From: Rhodobacteraceae bacterium HLUCCO18
Lineage (GTDB): Bacteria > Pseudomonadota > Alphaproteobacteria > Rhodobacterales > Rhodobacteraceae
Reading direction: 5' to 3'
Length of the DNA stretch: 64,000 nt
NCBI GenBank assembly: GCA_001314805.1
Contig: LJSY01000004.1
Coordinates: 53,375 to 117,374, forward strand
In this document: piece by piece, positions 56,386 through 64,000 of the stretch
Layout: every line of letters begins with the position of its first letter
Numbering within the stretch: position 1 is the stretch's first letter
Program-made: the position numbers and the translations under genes
Notes under the pieces: generated by a model
What the model was told of the DNA's origin: nothing
Database searches by the model: none
What the model saw: only the letters and a program-made list of their open reading frames with translations

Positions 56386-57420
56386 ATGAAAAACAGAACC
56401 GAAGGTAGCCTGCGCTTTCTGATCGCGGATCCCGATCAGACGCGACGCGGGCGGATCATGGCGCATGCCCCTGCCGGTGCGGCGATCGAGGCGGCGTCCT
56501 TGTCCGAGGCGTTCGATCTCGCCGAATCGCAACGCCCCGACGCGATCGCGCTTTGCGCGGACATCACCGGAGACGCCGGCCTCGACATGTTCCTGCATCT
56601 CGTCGACGCGCTGTCGATTTCGTTCGTCGTCTATGGTGATCGCGCTCGCGACAGAACCCCAGAACGGCTGAGGAAATCGATTTCCTTCATCTCCTTCGCA
56701 GCCACAGACGATCCTGAACGGATTCTCGATGGTTTCCTCGACGCACCGGGGCACCTCCCCGCGTCCGACCGGCCGCCGCGCGAAAGGGCGGCCAGGCCTG
56801 TGGCCTCGGGCGTGCACGCACCGTCCTTGGTGGTGCTGGGGGCATCGACCGGTGGCGTCAGCGCGCTCGAGACCGTCCTGACGGCCTTTGCGGCCAACTG
56901 TCCGCCCACTCTGGTCGTACAGCACATACGCGCGGGTTTCGTGGACGGCATGATCAAGCGTCTCGATGCTCGATGCCTGCCGCGCGTCGTTCCCGCCGAT
57001 GATGGGCTCCGCCTGCAAGCGGGGCATGTCTATGTCGCGCATGACCCCGATCGGCATCTCGTCGTGCAACCGGGCGAGCCGGCGCGGTGCCGTCTTAAGG
57101 CGCAGGCACCCCGGCATGGACACCGCCCGTCGGTCGATGCGCTTTTCGAATCGGTCGCTGGACGGCCCGGTGTGGCGGCCGCCCTGCTGACAGGAATGGG
57201 CGCCGACGGCGCGGACGGTCTCGCCCGGATCCAGTCGGGTGGTGGTCTCACGATCGCGCAAAACGAAGAGACATGCGTCGTCTACGGCATGCCGCGCGTC
57301 GCGGTCGAGCGTGGTGCAGCCGACCATGTCCTGCCCCTCGACCGCATTGCCGCCGCGCTGTTCGGCGGGTCGATGTCCAGGGGCCCCGGAACGGTATTCT
57401 CGCGCGAGATGGTGAGATGA
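56386..57420 (+). CDS. cheB: Chemoreceptor glutamate methylesterase CheB with a degenerate receiver
   Basis: The 344-aa protein has an N-terminal receiver-like domain (about residues 8-120) and a C-terminal methylesterase domain with the catalytic triad S154 (LGASTGGVSA), H180 (VVQHIRAGF) and D274 (GMGADGADGL). In the receiver the acidic D15/D17 (IADPDQ) and a possible acceptor D59 (ALCADITG) remain, but the conserved Thr/Ser and the Lys of the KP motif are not found. The ATG at 56386 follows a non-coding stretch with repeats. Coupled by ATGA to cheD. Confidence 0.9.
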   Translation: MKNRTEGSLRFLIADPDQTRRGRIMAHAPAGAAIEAASLSEAFDLAESQRPDAIALCADITGDAGLDMFLHLVDALSISFVVYGDRARDRTPERLRKSISFISFAATDDPERILDGFLDAPGHLPASDRPPRERAARPVASGVHAPSLVVLGASTGGVSALETVLTAFAANCPPTLVVQHIRAGFVDGMIKRLDARCLPRVVPADDGLRLQAGHVYVAHDPDRHLVVQPGEPARCRLKAQAPRHGHRPSVDALFESVAGRPGVAAALLTGMGADGADGLARIQSGGGLTIAQNEETCVVYGMPRVAVERGAADHVLPLDRIAAALFGGSMSRGPGTVFSREMVR

Positions 57421-57944
57421 GCGCGCTGGCGTTCCATGACGCGCATGTCATCCAGGGGGAGCAGGCCGTTTCGGATGACGTGAACGCCACGTTGCAAACG
57501 GTTCTTGGCTCCTGCGTCTCGGCTTGTCTGCACGATCCGGTCCGGCGCATCGGTGGGATGAATCACTTTTTGCTGCCCGATGACGGGACCAGGACGGATA
57601 TGCGCTACGCCTCAGCGGCGATGGAGCGTCTGGTCAACGAATTGCTCAAGAAGGGCGCTGAACGTGGGCGCTTGCAGGCAAAGCTTTTCGGAGGCGCCCG
57701 CATCATGCCGAACCTGCCCGATATCGGACGACGCAACGCGGAGTCAGCCTTGGCGTTTCTTCGAAACGAGGGCATCCCCTGCCGCTCACAGAGCCTTGGC
57801 GGCTCCCAGGCGCGCCGCGTCCGGTTCTGGCCGGCGAGCGGGCGCGCGCAGCAACTGCTGATCGAACGATGCGATGCGGCACAGGCAAGAGAAATCGCGG
57901 CGGAGCGCCCGACCCGACCCGCCGGCTCGGTCGAGCTTTTCTGA
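57417..57944 (+). CDS. cheD: Chemoreceptor glutamine deamidase CheD
   Basis: The 175-aa protein deamidates receptor glutamines. The catalytic C33 (LGSCVSACLHD) and H50 (GGMNHFLLP) keep the spacing of the characterised enzyme (17 residues). The threonine usually six residues before the cysteine is a glutamine here (LQTVLGSC), with a threonine one place later. It overlaps cheB by ATGA and precedes the chemoreceptor. Confidence 0.9.
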   Translation: MSALAFHDAHVIQGEQAVSDDVNATLQTVLGSCVSACLHDPVRRIGGMNHFLLPDDGTRTDMRYASAAMERLVNELLKKGAERGRLQAKLFGGARIMPNLPDIGRRNAESALAFLRNEGIPCRSQSLGGSQARRVRFWPASGRAQQLLIERCDAAQAREIAAERPTRPAGSVELF

Positions 57945-57984
57945 TCCACGCCCGGGTCGCATCCCGGAATGAAGGAGCGATAGA

Positions 57985-60012
57985 ATGAGTGTGTTTGGAA
58001 AAATGAGCCTGGTCGTGAAACTTGCGCTCGTCGCCGGGCTTTCCATGGCCTTGATGGCGGCAGTGATGATCTTCGCGATCCTTGAAATCTCGTACGAAAA
58101 AGCGCGTCAGACTGCGGAGCTAAAGGCGCGAACGGCGCTCGGAGTGTTGGAGGATAGCCTCGCCGGATACAGTGACACAGTGCGCTCTGGTCAGCCGATG
58201 GCCGGCCATTACACGGCGGTGATCTGGGACGGGGAAGCGTTCGACTTCCCACAGGACATGCTCGACCGGATCAGTGACGTCGCGGGTGCCCGGCTCACCT
58301 TTTTCGCGTACGAGAGCGACACGGGTCAGTTCCGCCGGAGCTTCAGCAATGTTCGACGGGCCGACGGCCGGCCCGCCGTCGGCACGACGCTCGACGCGCA
58401 AGGGTCGGCGAACGAGGCGCTACTGTCCGGTTCGCGATTCGACGGTTACAGTGAAGTTCTGGGCCAGACCTTCCTGACGATCTATGAGCCTTTACGCTCG
58501 GAAAGTGGCGCGGTGACCGGTGCCATCGCCGCCGCTGTTCCCCAGGAATCGCTCGCCGCCACGGCGCGTGAGATCGTGAGCGCGCTCACCTCCTGGCTGC
58601 TTCTGGCGCTGGGTGTGGGTCTCTCGGTGACGGTGGCGGCGCTTTGGGTCCTGCTGCGTCCACTTGCCCAGACGACCCGTGTGGTTGCCGCAATGGCCCG
58701 AAAGGATTTCGGCATGGAGCTGCCGCGCGTGAAAAGCGATGACGAGGTCGGTCGCGTCACCCGCGCCGTGGCGGAGTTGCGCCACGATCTTGCCGAGGGC
58801 GCGCGCATGGCCGCCGAGGCGAAATCCCAAGAGGCTGAACGGGAACGCCAGCGCCTCGAGCAGGTGCGTGTGGTCGACGAACTCAAGGCTGGGTTGTCGC
58901 GGCTGGCCGACGGCGACCTGACCCGTCGGATCGACAGCCCGAGCGACAATCCCTTCCCTGAAGCCTACGAAACCCTGCGGGAAAGCTACAACGCCGTCAT
59001 CGACCGTGTCGGTGGCGTGCTGACGCGTGTCAACGGCATCGCCGAGGGCGTGCGGGCCAGTTCGCAGACCATCACCAAGGCAAGCCGGGACCTGTCAAGC
59101 CGGACCGAGACCCAGGCCGCGACGCTAGAGGAATCCGCCGCCGCCCTCAACCAGCTGACGGTCAGCGTGCGGTCGACCGCCGAACGGGCCGCGGGCGCGG
59201 AAGAGGCAAGCCAGCAGAACCGCAACGGAGCCCAGAGCGGCGCGCAGGTCGTCGGCAAGGCAGTCGAGGCGATGCAGGGGATCGAGAAGAGCTCCGAGCA
59301 GATTACACGCATCATAGGCGTCATCGACGATATCGCGTTTCAGACCAACCTTCTTGCGCTCAATGCCGGCGTCGAGGCGGCTCGTGCGGGAGAGGCGGGC
59401 CGAGGTTTCGCCGTCGTTGCCTCCGAGGTTCGCCTGCTCGCGCAGCGTGCCTCTGACTCCGCAAGGGAAATAAAGGAGCTGATTTCGAAAAGCGCCGAGC
59501 AGGTGGAGACCGGCTCCAGTCTTGTCAACCAGGCGGGTGAAGCGCTGGCGGATATTCTCGAGCGTGCGCAACGCGCCGCAAGCTTCGTCGAGGAGATCGC
59601 ATCTGCGGCCGCTGAACAGGCCAACGGCCTGAAGGAAATCAACACGGGCGTGAACCAGTTGGACCATGCGACGCAGCAAAACCGCGCGGTATCCGAAGAA
59701 ACAACCGCATCCTCGGCCGATCTCCTTTCCCAATCTGACGAATTGATCGCCGCGCTGTCGGAGTTTCGCATCGAAGGCGGCAGCACCGCGCGCGCGCTTC
59801 GAGATGACGCAAAAAACGACGTGACGGGCGGGCCAACGGGCTCCTCCGTCGCCGTCAAGCCGCGCGTCGCCGACTGGCAGGCGGCTGCGGATGCAGCGGC
59901 GCGTGCTCCGAGGGCACAGGCATTGCCGCGGGAGCCGGCGAGCTTTGCCGCCACCCCGCTTCCGGCTTCGGCGGATGTGGCTCAGGCGGGCGGATCGTGG
60001 CATGAATTCTGA
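57985..60012 (+). CDS. Methyl-accepting chemotaxis protein with C-terminal docking pentapeptide
   Basis: The 675-aa receptor has an N-terminal transmembrane helix ([23 protein letters not shown]), a periplasmic ligand domain (about residues 38-190) of Cache type, a second transmembrane helix ([24 protein letters not shown]), HAMP ([17 protein letters not shown]...) and a signalling domain with the hairpin tip [36 protein letters not shown]. The last residues GGSWHEF fit the x-W-x-x-F pentapeptide that tethers CheR/CheB. It follows cheD by 40 bp. Ligand unknown. Confidence 0.94.
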   Translation: MSVFGKMSLVVKLALVAGLSMALMAAVMIFAILEISYEKARQTAELKARTALGVLEDSLAGYSDTVRSGQPMAGHYTAVIWDGEAFDFPQDMLDRISDVAGARLTFFAYESDTGQFRRSFSNVRRADGRPAVGTTLDAQGSANEALLSGSRFDGYSEVLGQTFLTIYEPLRSESGAVTGAIAAAVPQESLAATAREIVSALTSWLLLALGVGLSVTVAALWVLLRPLAQTTRVVAAMARKDFGMELPRVKSDDEVGRVTRAVAELRHDLAEGARMAAEAKSQEAERERQRLEQVRVVDELKAGLSRLADGDLTRRIDSPSDNPFPEAYETLRESYNAVIDRVGGVLTRVNGIAEGVRASSQTITKASRDLSSRTETQAATLEESAAALNQLTVSVRSTAERAAGAEEASQQNRNGAQSGAQVVGKAVEAMQGIEKSSEQITRIIGVIDDIAFQTNLLALNAGVEAARAGEAGRGFAVVASEVRLLAQRASDSAREIKELISKSAEQVETGSSLVNQAGEALADILERAQRAASFVEEIASAAAEQANGLKEINTGVNQLDHATQQNRAVSEETTASSADLLSQSDELIAALSEFRIEGGSTARALRDDAKNDVTGGPTGSSVAVKPRVADWQAAADAAARAPRAQALPREPASFAATPLPASADVAQAGGSWHEF

Positions 60013-60203
60013 AGCGCCACCCCGCGCGGTGTATCGGGCGGGATGGCGGTGCCGTGACGTCGCACGCGATCCATTTGCTCATGCGTCAACGAGAAAAGGC
60101 GCGGCTCGGACGGAATCGAAGGTGACGTTTTGTGTTACCGTCGCAACGGCGCATCTGTCCTGCTGATGCCGAGAGCCTGATTTGAGAACGATTCGCATTT
60201 GCG

Positions 60204-60232
60204 TTGACGTTGCGAATGCTTCGCATTATATA
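60204..60232 (+). promoter_or_regulatory. Sigma70-type promoter of the metal ABC operon
   Basis: TTGACG (60204-60209), a 17-bp spacer and TATATA (60227-60232) are close to the consensus -35/-10 pair. The expected start of transcription is near 60239, 50 bases before the GTG of the binding-protein gene. The rest of the 276-bp gap (60013-60288) holds the end region of the chemoreceptor unit. Confidence 0.75.
60211..60225 (+). promoter_or_regulatory. Inverted-repeat operator inside the promoter spacer
   Basis: TGCGAA-TGC-TTCGCA is a perfect 6+3+6 inverted repeat that fills the spacer between the -35 and -10 elements, where a bound repressor would block the polymerase. The form resembles Mur/Fur-family metal boxes of alphaproteobacteria (TGCAAAT...TTGCA type), which control sit-type manganese importers. 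Regulator identity is inferred, as is control by manganese or iron. A further 12-bp palindrome (TTTCGGCCGAAA, 60249-60260) lies in the leader. Confidence 0.6.
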
Positions 60233-60288
60233 CCTCCTGACGGCATCCTTTCGGCCGAAATCGGCCGGCATGATCAGGGAGCATTGAG

Positions 60289-61245
60289 GTGGAACGCCTG
60301 TACGCACGTTTTTCGGCCGCTCTGGCGGCGGCTATCTTTTCGGTCTTCGCCGTCGCGGCGCAAGCGCAGGACCGTCTGGACGTCGTCGCGACGACCGGAA
60401 TGATCGCGGATGCCGCGCGGGAAGTGGGCGGCGACCTGGTCGAGGTGTCCGCGCTGATGGGCCCGGGGGTCGATCCGCATGCCTACCGGCAGACCCGCAG
60501 CGACATCGTCGCCACGGCCAATGCCGACCTCGTTCTTTGGCACGGGCTCTACCTCGAGGCGCAGATGGAGGCATTTCTTCTCGACCTCGCAGAAACCCGC
60601 CCCGTCGTTGCAGTGGCCGAGCAACTGCCGCGCAACCTGCTGATCGCCCATGACGATTACGCGGACCGCCATGATCCCCATGTCTGGATGAACCCCAATC
60701 TGTGGTCTCGGGTCGTGCTCGAGGTGCGCGATGCGCTGACAGAGGTTCACCCGGGAGGCGCGGACATGTTCCGCGCCAATGCCGATGCCTATCTCGAGGA
60801 ACTGGCCGCACTTGCGCAGTATACACAGCAGGTTCTGGGCACGGTGCCCGCCGAAAGCCGCGTGCTGCTGTCGGCCCATGATGCGTTCAACTATTTCGGG
60901 TCGGCCTACGGTTTCGAGGTCATGGGGATCCAGGGTATCTCGACCGAAAGCGAAGCGGGGCTTCAGCGTATCTCGGAGCTTGTCGACATGCTCGTCGACC
61001 GCGACATCCGCGCGGTCTTCGTCGAAAGCTCCGTATCCGACCGGAATATCCGCGCCCTGATCGAGGGTGCGGCCGCGCGCGGCCACGATGTCGTGATCGG
61101 CGGAGAGCTGTTCTCGGACGCCATGGGCGAGGATGGCACTTACGAGGGCACCTATATCGGCATGATCGACCACAACGCGACCGTGATCGCGGCCGCGATG
61201 GGCGGGGATGCACCCGATCGCGGCATGTCCGGATTGTTGAACTGA
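60289..61245 (+). CDS. Metal ABC transporter substrate-binding protein (SitA/TroA type)
   Basis: The 318-aa periplasmic protein has a signal peptide (ERLYARFSAALAAAIFSVFAVAAQAQ) and the cluster A-I metal-binding fold: metal-binding His in GPGVDPHAYRQTRSD, His in DRHDPHVWMNP, and acidic/His residues in SAHDAFNYFGSAYGFEVMGIQGISTESE. These features are of Mn/Fe/Zn binding proteins. GTG start preceded by AGGGA. The gene order (binding protein, ATPase, two permeases) is that of sitABCD; the actual metal is not determined. Confidence 0.88.
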   Translation: MERLYARFSAALAAAIFSVFAVAAQAQDRLDVVATTGMIADAAREVGGDLVEVSALMGPGVDPHAYRQTRSDIVATANADLVLWHGLYLEAQMEAFLLDLAETRPVVAVAEQLPRNLLIAHDDYADRHDPHVWMNPNLWSRVVLEVRDALTEVHPGGADMFRANADAYLEELAALAQYTQQVLGTVPAESRVLLSAHDAFNYFGSAYGFEVMGIQGISTESEAGLQRISELVDMLVDRDIRAVFVESSVSDRNIRALIEGAAARGHDVVIGGELFSDAMGEDGTYEGTYIGMIDHNATVIAAAMGGDAPDRGMSGLLN

Positions 61246-62075
61246 TGACCGGGACGGCCGGCACAAAGGACGTGGTGGCGGCCCGGATCGGGTCGGGACA
61301 CCGCGGCGCATCCAGCGGCGAAGCGGCGTTGTCTGTGCGCGGTCTGACCGTGTCATACGCCGAAAAGCCTGCCGTCTTTTCCGTCGACGCCGCCTTCGCA
61401 GCCGGCGCCATGACCGCCATCATCGGCCCCAACGGCGCCGGCAAATCCACCTTGCTCAAGGCCTGCCTCGGTATCGTCCCGAGGCTCTCGGGCGAGGTCG
61501 AGCTGTTCGGCCAGCCGCTGGAAAAGGCGCGTCACCGCATCGCCTACGTGCCGCAGCGCGCCAGCGTCGACTGGGATTTCCCCGCGACCGTGCTGGACCT
61601 GGTCAAGATGGGCCTCTTTCGCAGCGTGGGCCTTTTCGGACGGCTCAGGGGCGAGCCCGAGGCACGCGCACGGGCCTGTCTGGAGCGGGTCGGCATGGCC
61701 GGTTTCGCGGATCGCCAGATCGGGCAGCTGTCCGGCGGCCAGCAGCAGCGCGTGTTCCTCGCGCGGGCCTTGGCGCAGGGTGCCGACCTCTACCTTCTTG
61801 ACGAGCCCTTCGCGGGCGTGGACGCCGCGACGGAACGGGCGATCGTCGATGTGCTCAGGACGTTGAAGTCAGAGGGCAAGACGGTGATCGCCGTGCATCA
61901 CGATCTTGCGACCGTCACGGAATATTTCGACCGCGTGTTCATGATCAACGTGAGCCCGGTGGCCGAAGGCCCGGTGGCCGAGGCCTTCACGGCCGAGACG
62001 CTGATGGCGGCCTATGGCGGACGCCTGGCCGCCACCCATGTCGATGAACTGGCGCTTGCCGGGACAAGGGTTTGA
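61245..62075 (+). CDS. Metal ABC transporter ATP-binding protein (SitB type)
   Basis: The 276-aa ATPase has Walker A IIGPNGAGKSTLLKA, signature LSGGQQQRVFLARALAQGADLYLLDEPFAGVDAATE with Walker B, and the H-loop AVHHDLATV. A 32-residue N-terminal extension precedes the core domain. The ATG at 61245 overlaps the stop of the binding-protein gene (TGATG). Confidence 0.93.
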   Translation: MTGTAGTKDVVAARIGSGHRGASSGEAALSVRGLTVSYAEKPAVFSVDAAFAAGAMTAIIGPNGAGKSTLLKACLGIVPRLSGEVELFGQPLEKARHRIAYVPQRASVDWDFPATVLDLVKMGLFRSVGLFGRLRGEPEARARACLERVGMAGFADRQIGQLSGGQQQRVFLARALAQGADLYLLDEPFAGVDAATERAIVDVLRTLKSEGKTVIAVHHDLATVTEYFDRVFMINVSPVAEGPVAEAFTAETLMAAYGGRLAATHVDELALAGTRV

Positions 62076-63283
62076 CGCCGCTTCTGGACGCGCTTTTCCT
62101 GCAGGCGGGCCATAACGCCGCGCTGGTCGCCATCGGCGCCGGCCTTCTCGGTTATGCCTCAGGCGCCACGGGCACCTTCCTTTTCCTGCGTAAACGCGCA
62201 TTGCTGTCCGACGCGGCCGCACATGCGACGCTGCCCGGGGTGGCGCTGGCCTTCATCGTGATGGTGGCGCTGGGTGGCGACGGCCGCAACCTCGCCGGGC
62301 TCCTGCTGGGCTCGGCGATCACGGCGGCGATCGGGCTCGTGACGGTCCAGTGGATCGTGGCACATACACGCCTGACCGAGGATGCCGCGATCGGGGCGGT
62401 GCTGGGGGTGTTCTTCGGTGTGGGGGTCGTTCTTCTGACGGTGATCCAGACCATGTCTTCAGGCCGGCAGGCGGGGCTCGAGGATTTCCTGCTGGGTTCC
62501 ACCGCGGGCATGCTGCGCCAGGACGCGCTGGTGATCGCGGCGGGCGGCGCGCTGGCGCTGGCGCTTACCTGGGCGTTGCGTCGACCCATGACGCTGGTGT
62601 CGTTCGACGCGGACTTCGCGACCGCCGCGGGCTATCGGGTCTCGCGGATCGACCTTATGATGATGCTGGCCGCGCTCGTCGTTACGGTTATCGGTCTGAA
62701 GGTCGTGGGCCTCGTCCTGATCGTGGCCCTTCTGATCATCCCGCCGGTCGCGGCCCGGTTCTGGACGGAATCCGTGGGCCGCATGATCTGGATCGCCGGA
62801 GCCATTGGGGGCATTTCGGGCTATGCCGGAGCCGCCGTTTCGGCCTCCGCGCCGAACCTGCCGACGGGTCCGATCATCGTGCTCATGGCGGCCGGCGTCT
62901 TCGTCGCGTCGCTCCTGTTCGCGCCGGTTCGCGGCGTGGCTGCAGCGTTCATCCGGCAACGCCGGTTCAAGGCGCGGGTGCATCACCGGCAGGGCCTTCT
63001 GGCGATCGCCCGGCAGGAGCCGATCCGGGAGACCTTCACCCTGAGGCTTCTGCAGCGCGAGAACCTGATCCGCGCCGATGGCGTGCCGACCGAGGCAGGG
63101 CGCGCCGCGGCGGCCAAGGTGTCCCGAGACGAACGGCGATGGGACATCGCCCGGCGGATACACCAGGATGCCGGGCTGACCGGACGCTACGACGGTCTGA
63201 CCCCGATCGAGGACGTGTTCACGGCGGACGAGATCCAGGAGTTCGACCGCCGGATCGGTCCGCCCGTCGCGGTGGAGGGCTGA
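62072..63283 (+). CDS. Metal ABC transporter permease with cytoplasmic winged-helix extension (SitC type)
   Basis: The 403-aa protein starts with a TTG overlapping the ATPase stop. Residues 1 to about 290 form the permease with seven or more transmembrane helices (FLFLRKRALLSDAAAHATLPGVALAF, VGLVLIVALLIIPPVAARF). From about 300 to the end is a soluble part (RETFTLRLLQRENLIRADGVPTEAGRAAAAKVSRDERRWDIARRIHQDAG) that looks like a winged-helix domain with the iron-dependent-repressor layout. The same fusion is known in some Mn/Fe permeases. Confidence 0.85.
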   Translation: MTPLLDALFLQAGHNAALVAIGAGLLGYASGATGTFLFLRKRALLSDAAAHATLPGVALAFIVMVALGGDGRNLAGLLLGSAITAAIGLVTVQWIVAHTRLTEDAAIGAVLGVFFGVGVVLLTVIQTMSSGRQAGLEDFLLGSTAGMLRQDALVIAAGGALALALTWALRRPMTLVSFDADFATAAGYRVSRIDLMMMLAALVVTVIGLKVVGLVLIVALLIIPPVAARFWTESVGRMIWIAGAIGGISGYAGAAVSASAPNLPTGPIIVLMAAGVFVASLLFAPVRGVAAAFIRQRRFKARVHHRQGLLAIARQEPIRETFTLRLLQRENLIRADGVPTEAGRAAAAKVSRDERRWDIARRIHQDAGLTGRYDGLTPIEDVFTADEIQEFDRRIGPPVAVEG

Positions 63284-63286
63284 TCG

Positions 63287-64000
63287 ATGGGGGCCGAGTT
63301 CGTCCAGTTCTCGCTGACGCCGATCCTGATCGGCATCCTCGCCTCCGTCGCCTGCGCGTTGCCGGGAAACTTCCTGATCCTGCGCCGCCAGGCCCTGATC
63401 GGGGACGCGATCAGCCATGTCGTGTTGCCCGGGATCGTCGTGGCGTTCCTGCTGTCGGGCGTCGTCGCGGCGATGCCGATGCTGCTGGGCGCGGCCGCGT
63501 CCGCCATCGTGGCGGTTGTCTTGATCGAACTGGTCAAACGCGTGGGGCAGGTGGAGCCCGGCGCGGCCATGGGCGTGGTGTTCACGACGCTCTTCGCCGC
63601 CGGAGTGCTGTTGCTGGAACAGTCGGATACGTCGTCGGTGCATCTCGATGTCGAGCACGCGCTGATGGGCAACCTCGAATCGCTCATCTGGCTCAGGGCG
63701 GGGGGATGGGGGTCTCTTTTCGACCCGGTGGCGCTTGCCACGCTGCCGCCGGAACTGGGGCGCATGGCGCTGGCTTGTGCGGTCATGATTGCGCTGACGC
63801 TGGTGTTCTGGCGATGGCTGAAGATCGCGACCTTCGATGAAGGATTCGCGGAGGCTCTGGGCATCCCGGCGGCGCCGCTGGGTTTCGGGCTGGTCATCGC
63901 CTCGGCGCTCGCGGCGGTCGCCGCCTTCGAGGCGGTGGGTTCCATCATCGTGATCGCGATGTTCATCTGCCCGCCGGCGGCGGCGCGCCTGATGACGTCG
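63287..64000 (+). CDS. Second metal ABC transporter permease (SitD type), 3' truncated by window end
   Basis: This permease begins with ATG at 63287 (MGAEFVQFSLTPILIGILAS), four bases after the previous stop, and continues past the window. It shows the family segment NFLILRRQALIGDAISHVVLPGIVVAFLL and several transmembrane helices. It has no visible DNA-binding extension in the part seen. About 238 residues are visible. Confidence 0.9.
   Translation, partial: MGAEFVQFSLTPILIGILASVACALPGNFLILRRQALIGDAISHVVLPGIVVAFLLSGVVAAMPMLLGAAASAIVAVVLIELVKRVGQVEPGAAMGVVFTTLFAAGVLLLEQSDTSSVHLDVEHALMGNLESLIWLRAGGWGSLFDPVALATLPPELGRMALACAVMIALTLVFWRWLKIATFDEGFAEALGIPAAPLGFGLVIASALAAVAAFEAVGSIIVIAMFICPPAAARLMTS

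Noticed and set aside
60249-60260. Leader palindrome TTTCGGCCGAAA as a metal riboswitch
   Set aside because: A single short palindrome, without the conserved helices of a known Mn riboswitch.

Overview
The window is high-GC alphaproteobacterial chromosome, most likely from a Roseobacter-group member of the Rhodobacteraceae. The evidence is the dnaA-dnaN-recF-gyrB core, alphaproteobacterial flagellar regulators (flaF, flbT), a full-length bciA-type 8-vinyl reductase of bacteriochlorophyll synthesis, and CtrA-like TTAA-N7-TTAA boxes in front of flagellar operons. The host may therefore be a motile aerobic anoxygenic phototroph; this is inferred from one pigment gene and from context.

Region 1 (1-5.4 kb) holds the 3' end of an rRNA-methyltransferase-like gene, bciA, pncA, a rhodanese-type tRNA hydroxylase (trhO), a hemerythrin-domain protein and a GAF-domain histidine kinase. 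Region 2 (5.4-17.7 kb) is the replication/housekeeping block: gyrB, a LysE-family exporter inserted behind recF, recF, dnaN, dnaA, rpsT, an enoyl-CoA hydratase, mutM, and the ubiquinone genes ubiE and ubiB. The dnaA-rpsT gap has no recognisable DnaA boxes, so I do not call an origin.

Region 3 (17.7-50.8 kb) is one continuous flagellar locus made of several operons. They are: flgD and fliK (-); a FlgJ-like rod protein, a FlgN-like protein, flagellin, flaF, flbT and a DUF1217 protein (+); fliI (-) divergent from flgB-flgC-fliE-fliQ-flgF-flgG-flgA-flgH-fliL2 (+); a long overlapping minus-strand operon fliL, a small membrane protein, motE-like, motA, a 754-aa secreted protein, an SLT lytic transglycosylase, flhA, fliR, flhB and a FliJ-like gene; the divergent operon fliF-fliH-fliN-fliP plus a small FliG-like protein; and flgE-flgK-flgL-flgI, then motB (-). 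fliG, fliM and fliS are not seen here. The fliL/fliF divergent promoter and the flgE promoter each carry a CTAA-N7-TTAA CtrA-like box.

Region 4 (51-60 kb) is a chemotaxis cluster. One minus operon encodes a STAS protein, CheY, CheA, CheW, CheR, a second CheY and a 113-aa unknown protein. Diverging from it are cheB, cheD and a chemoreceptor whose C-terminus ends in a CheR/CheB docking pentapeptide. CheB has a degenerate receiver domain. A 10-G run lies inside cheA and four 9-bp direct repeats lie in the divergent promoter region.

Region 5 (60.2-64 kb) is a SitABCD-type Mn/Fe/Zn ABC importer operon (binding protein, ATPase, two permeases, the last cut by the window end). Its sigma70-like promoter has an inverted-repeat operator exactly within the 17-bp spacer. 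No transposons, tRNA genes, rRNA genes or CRISPR arrays were seen.
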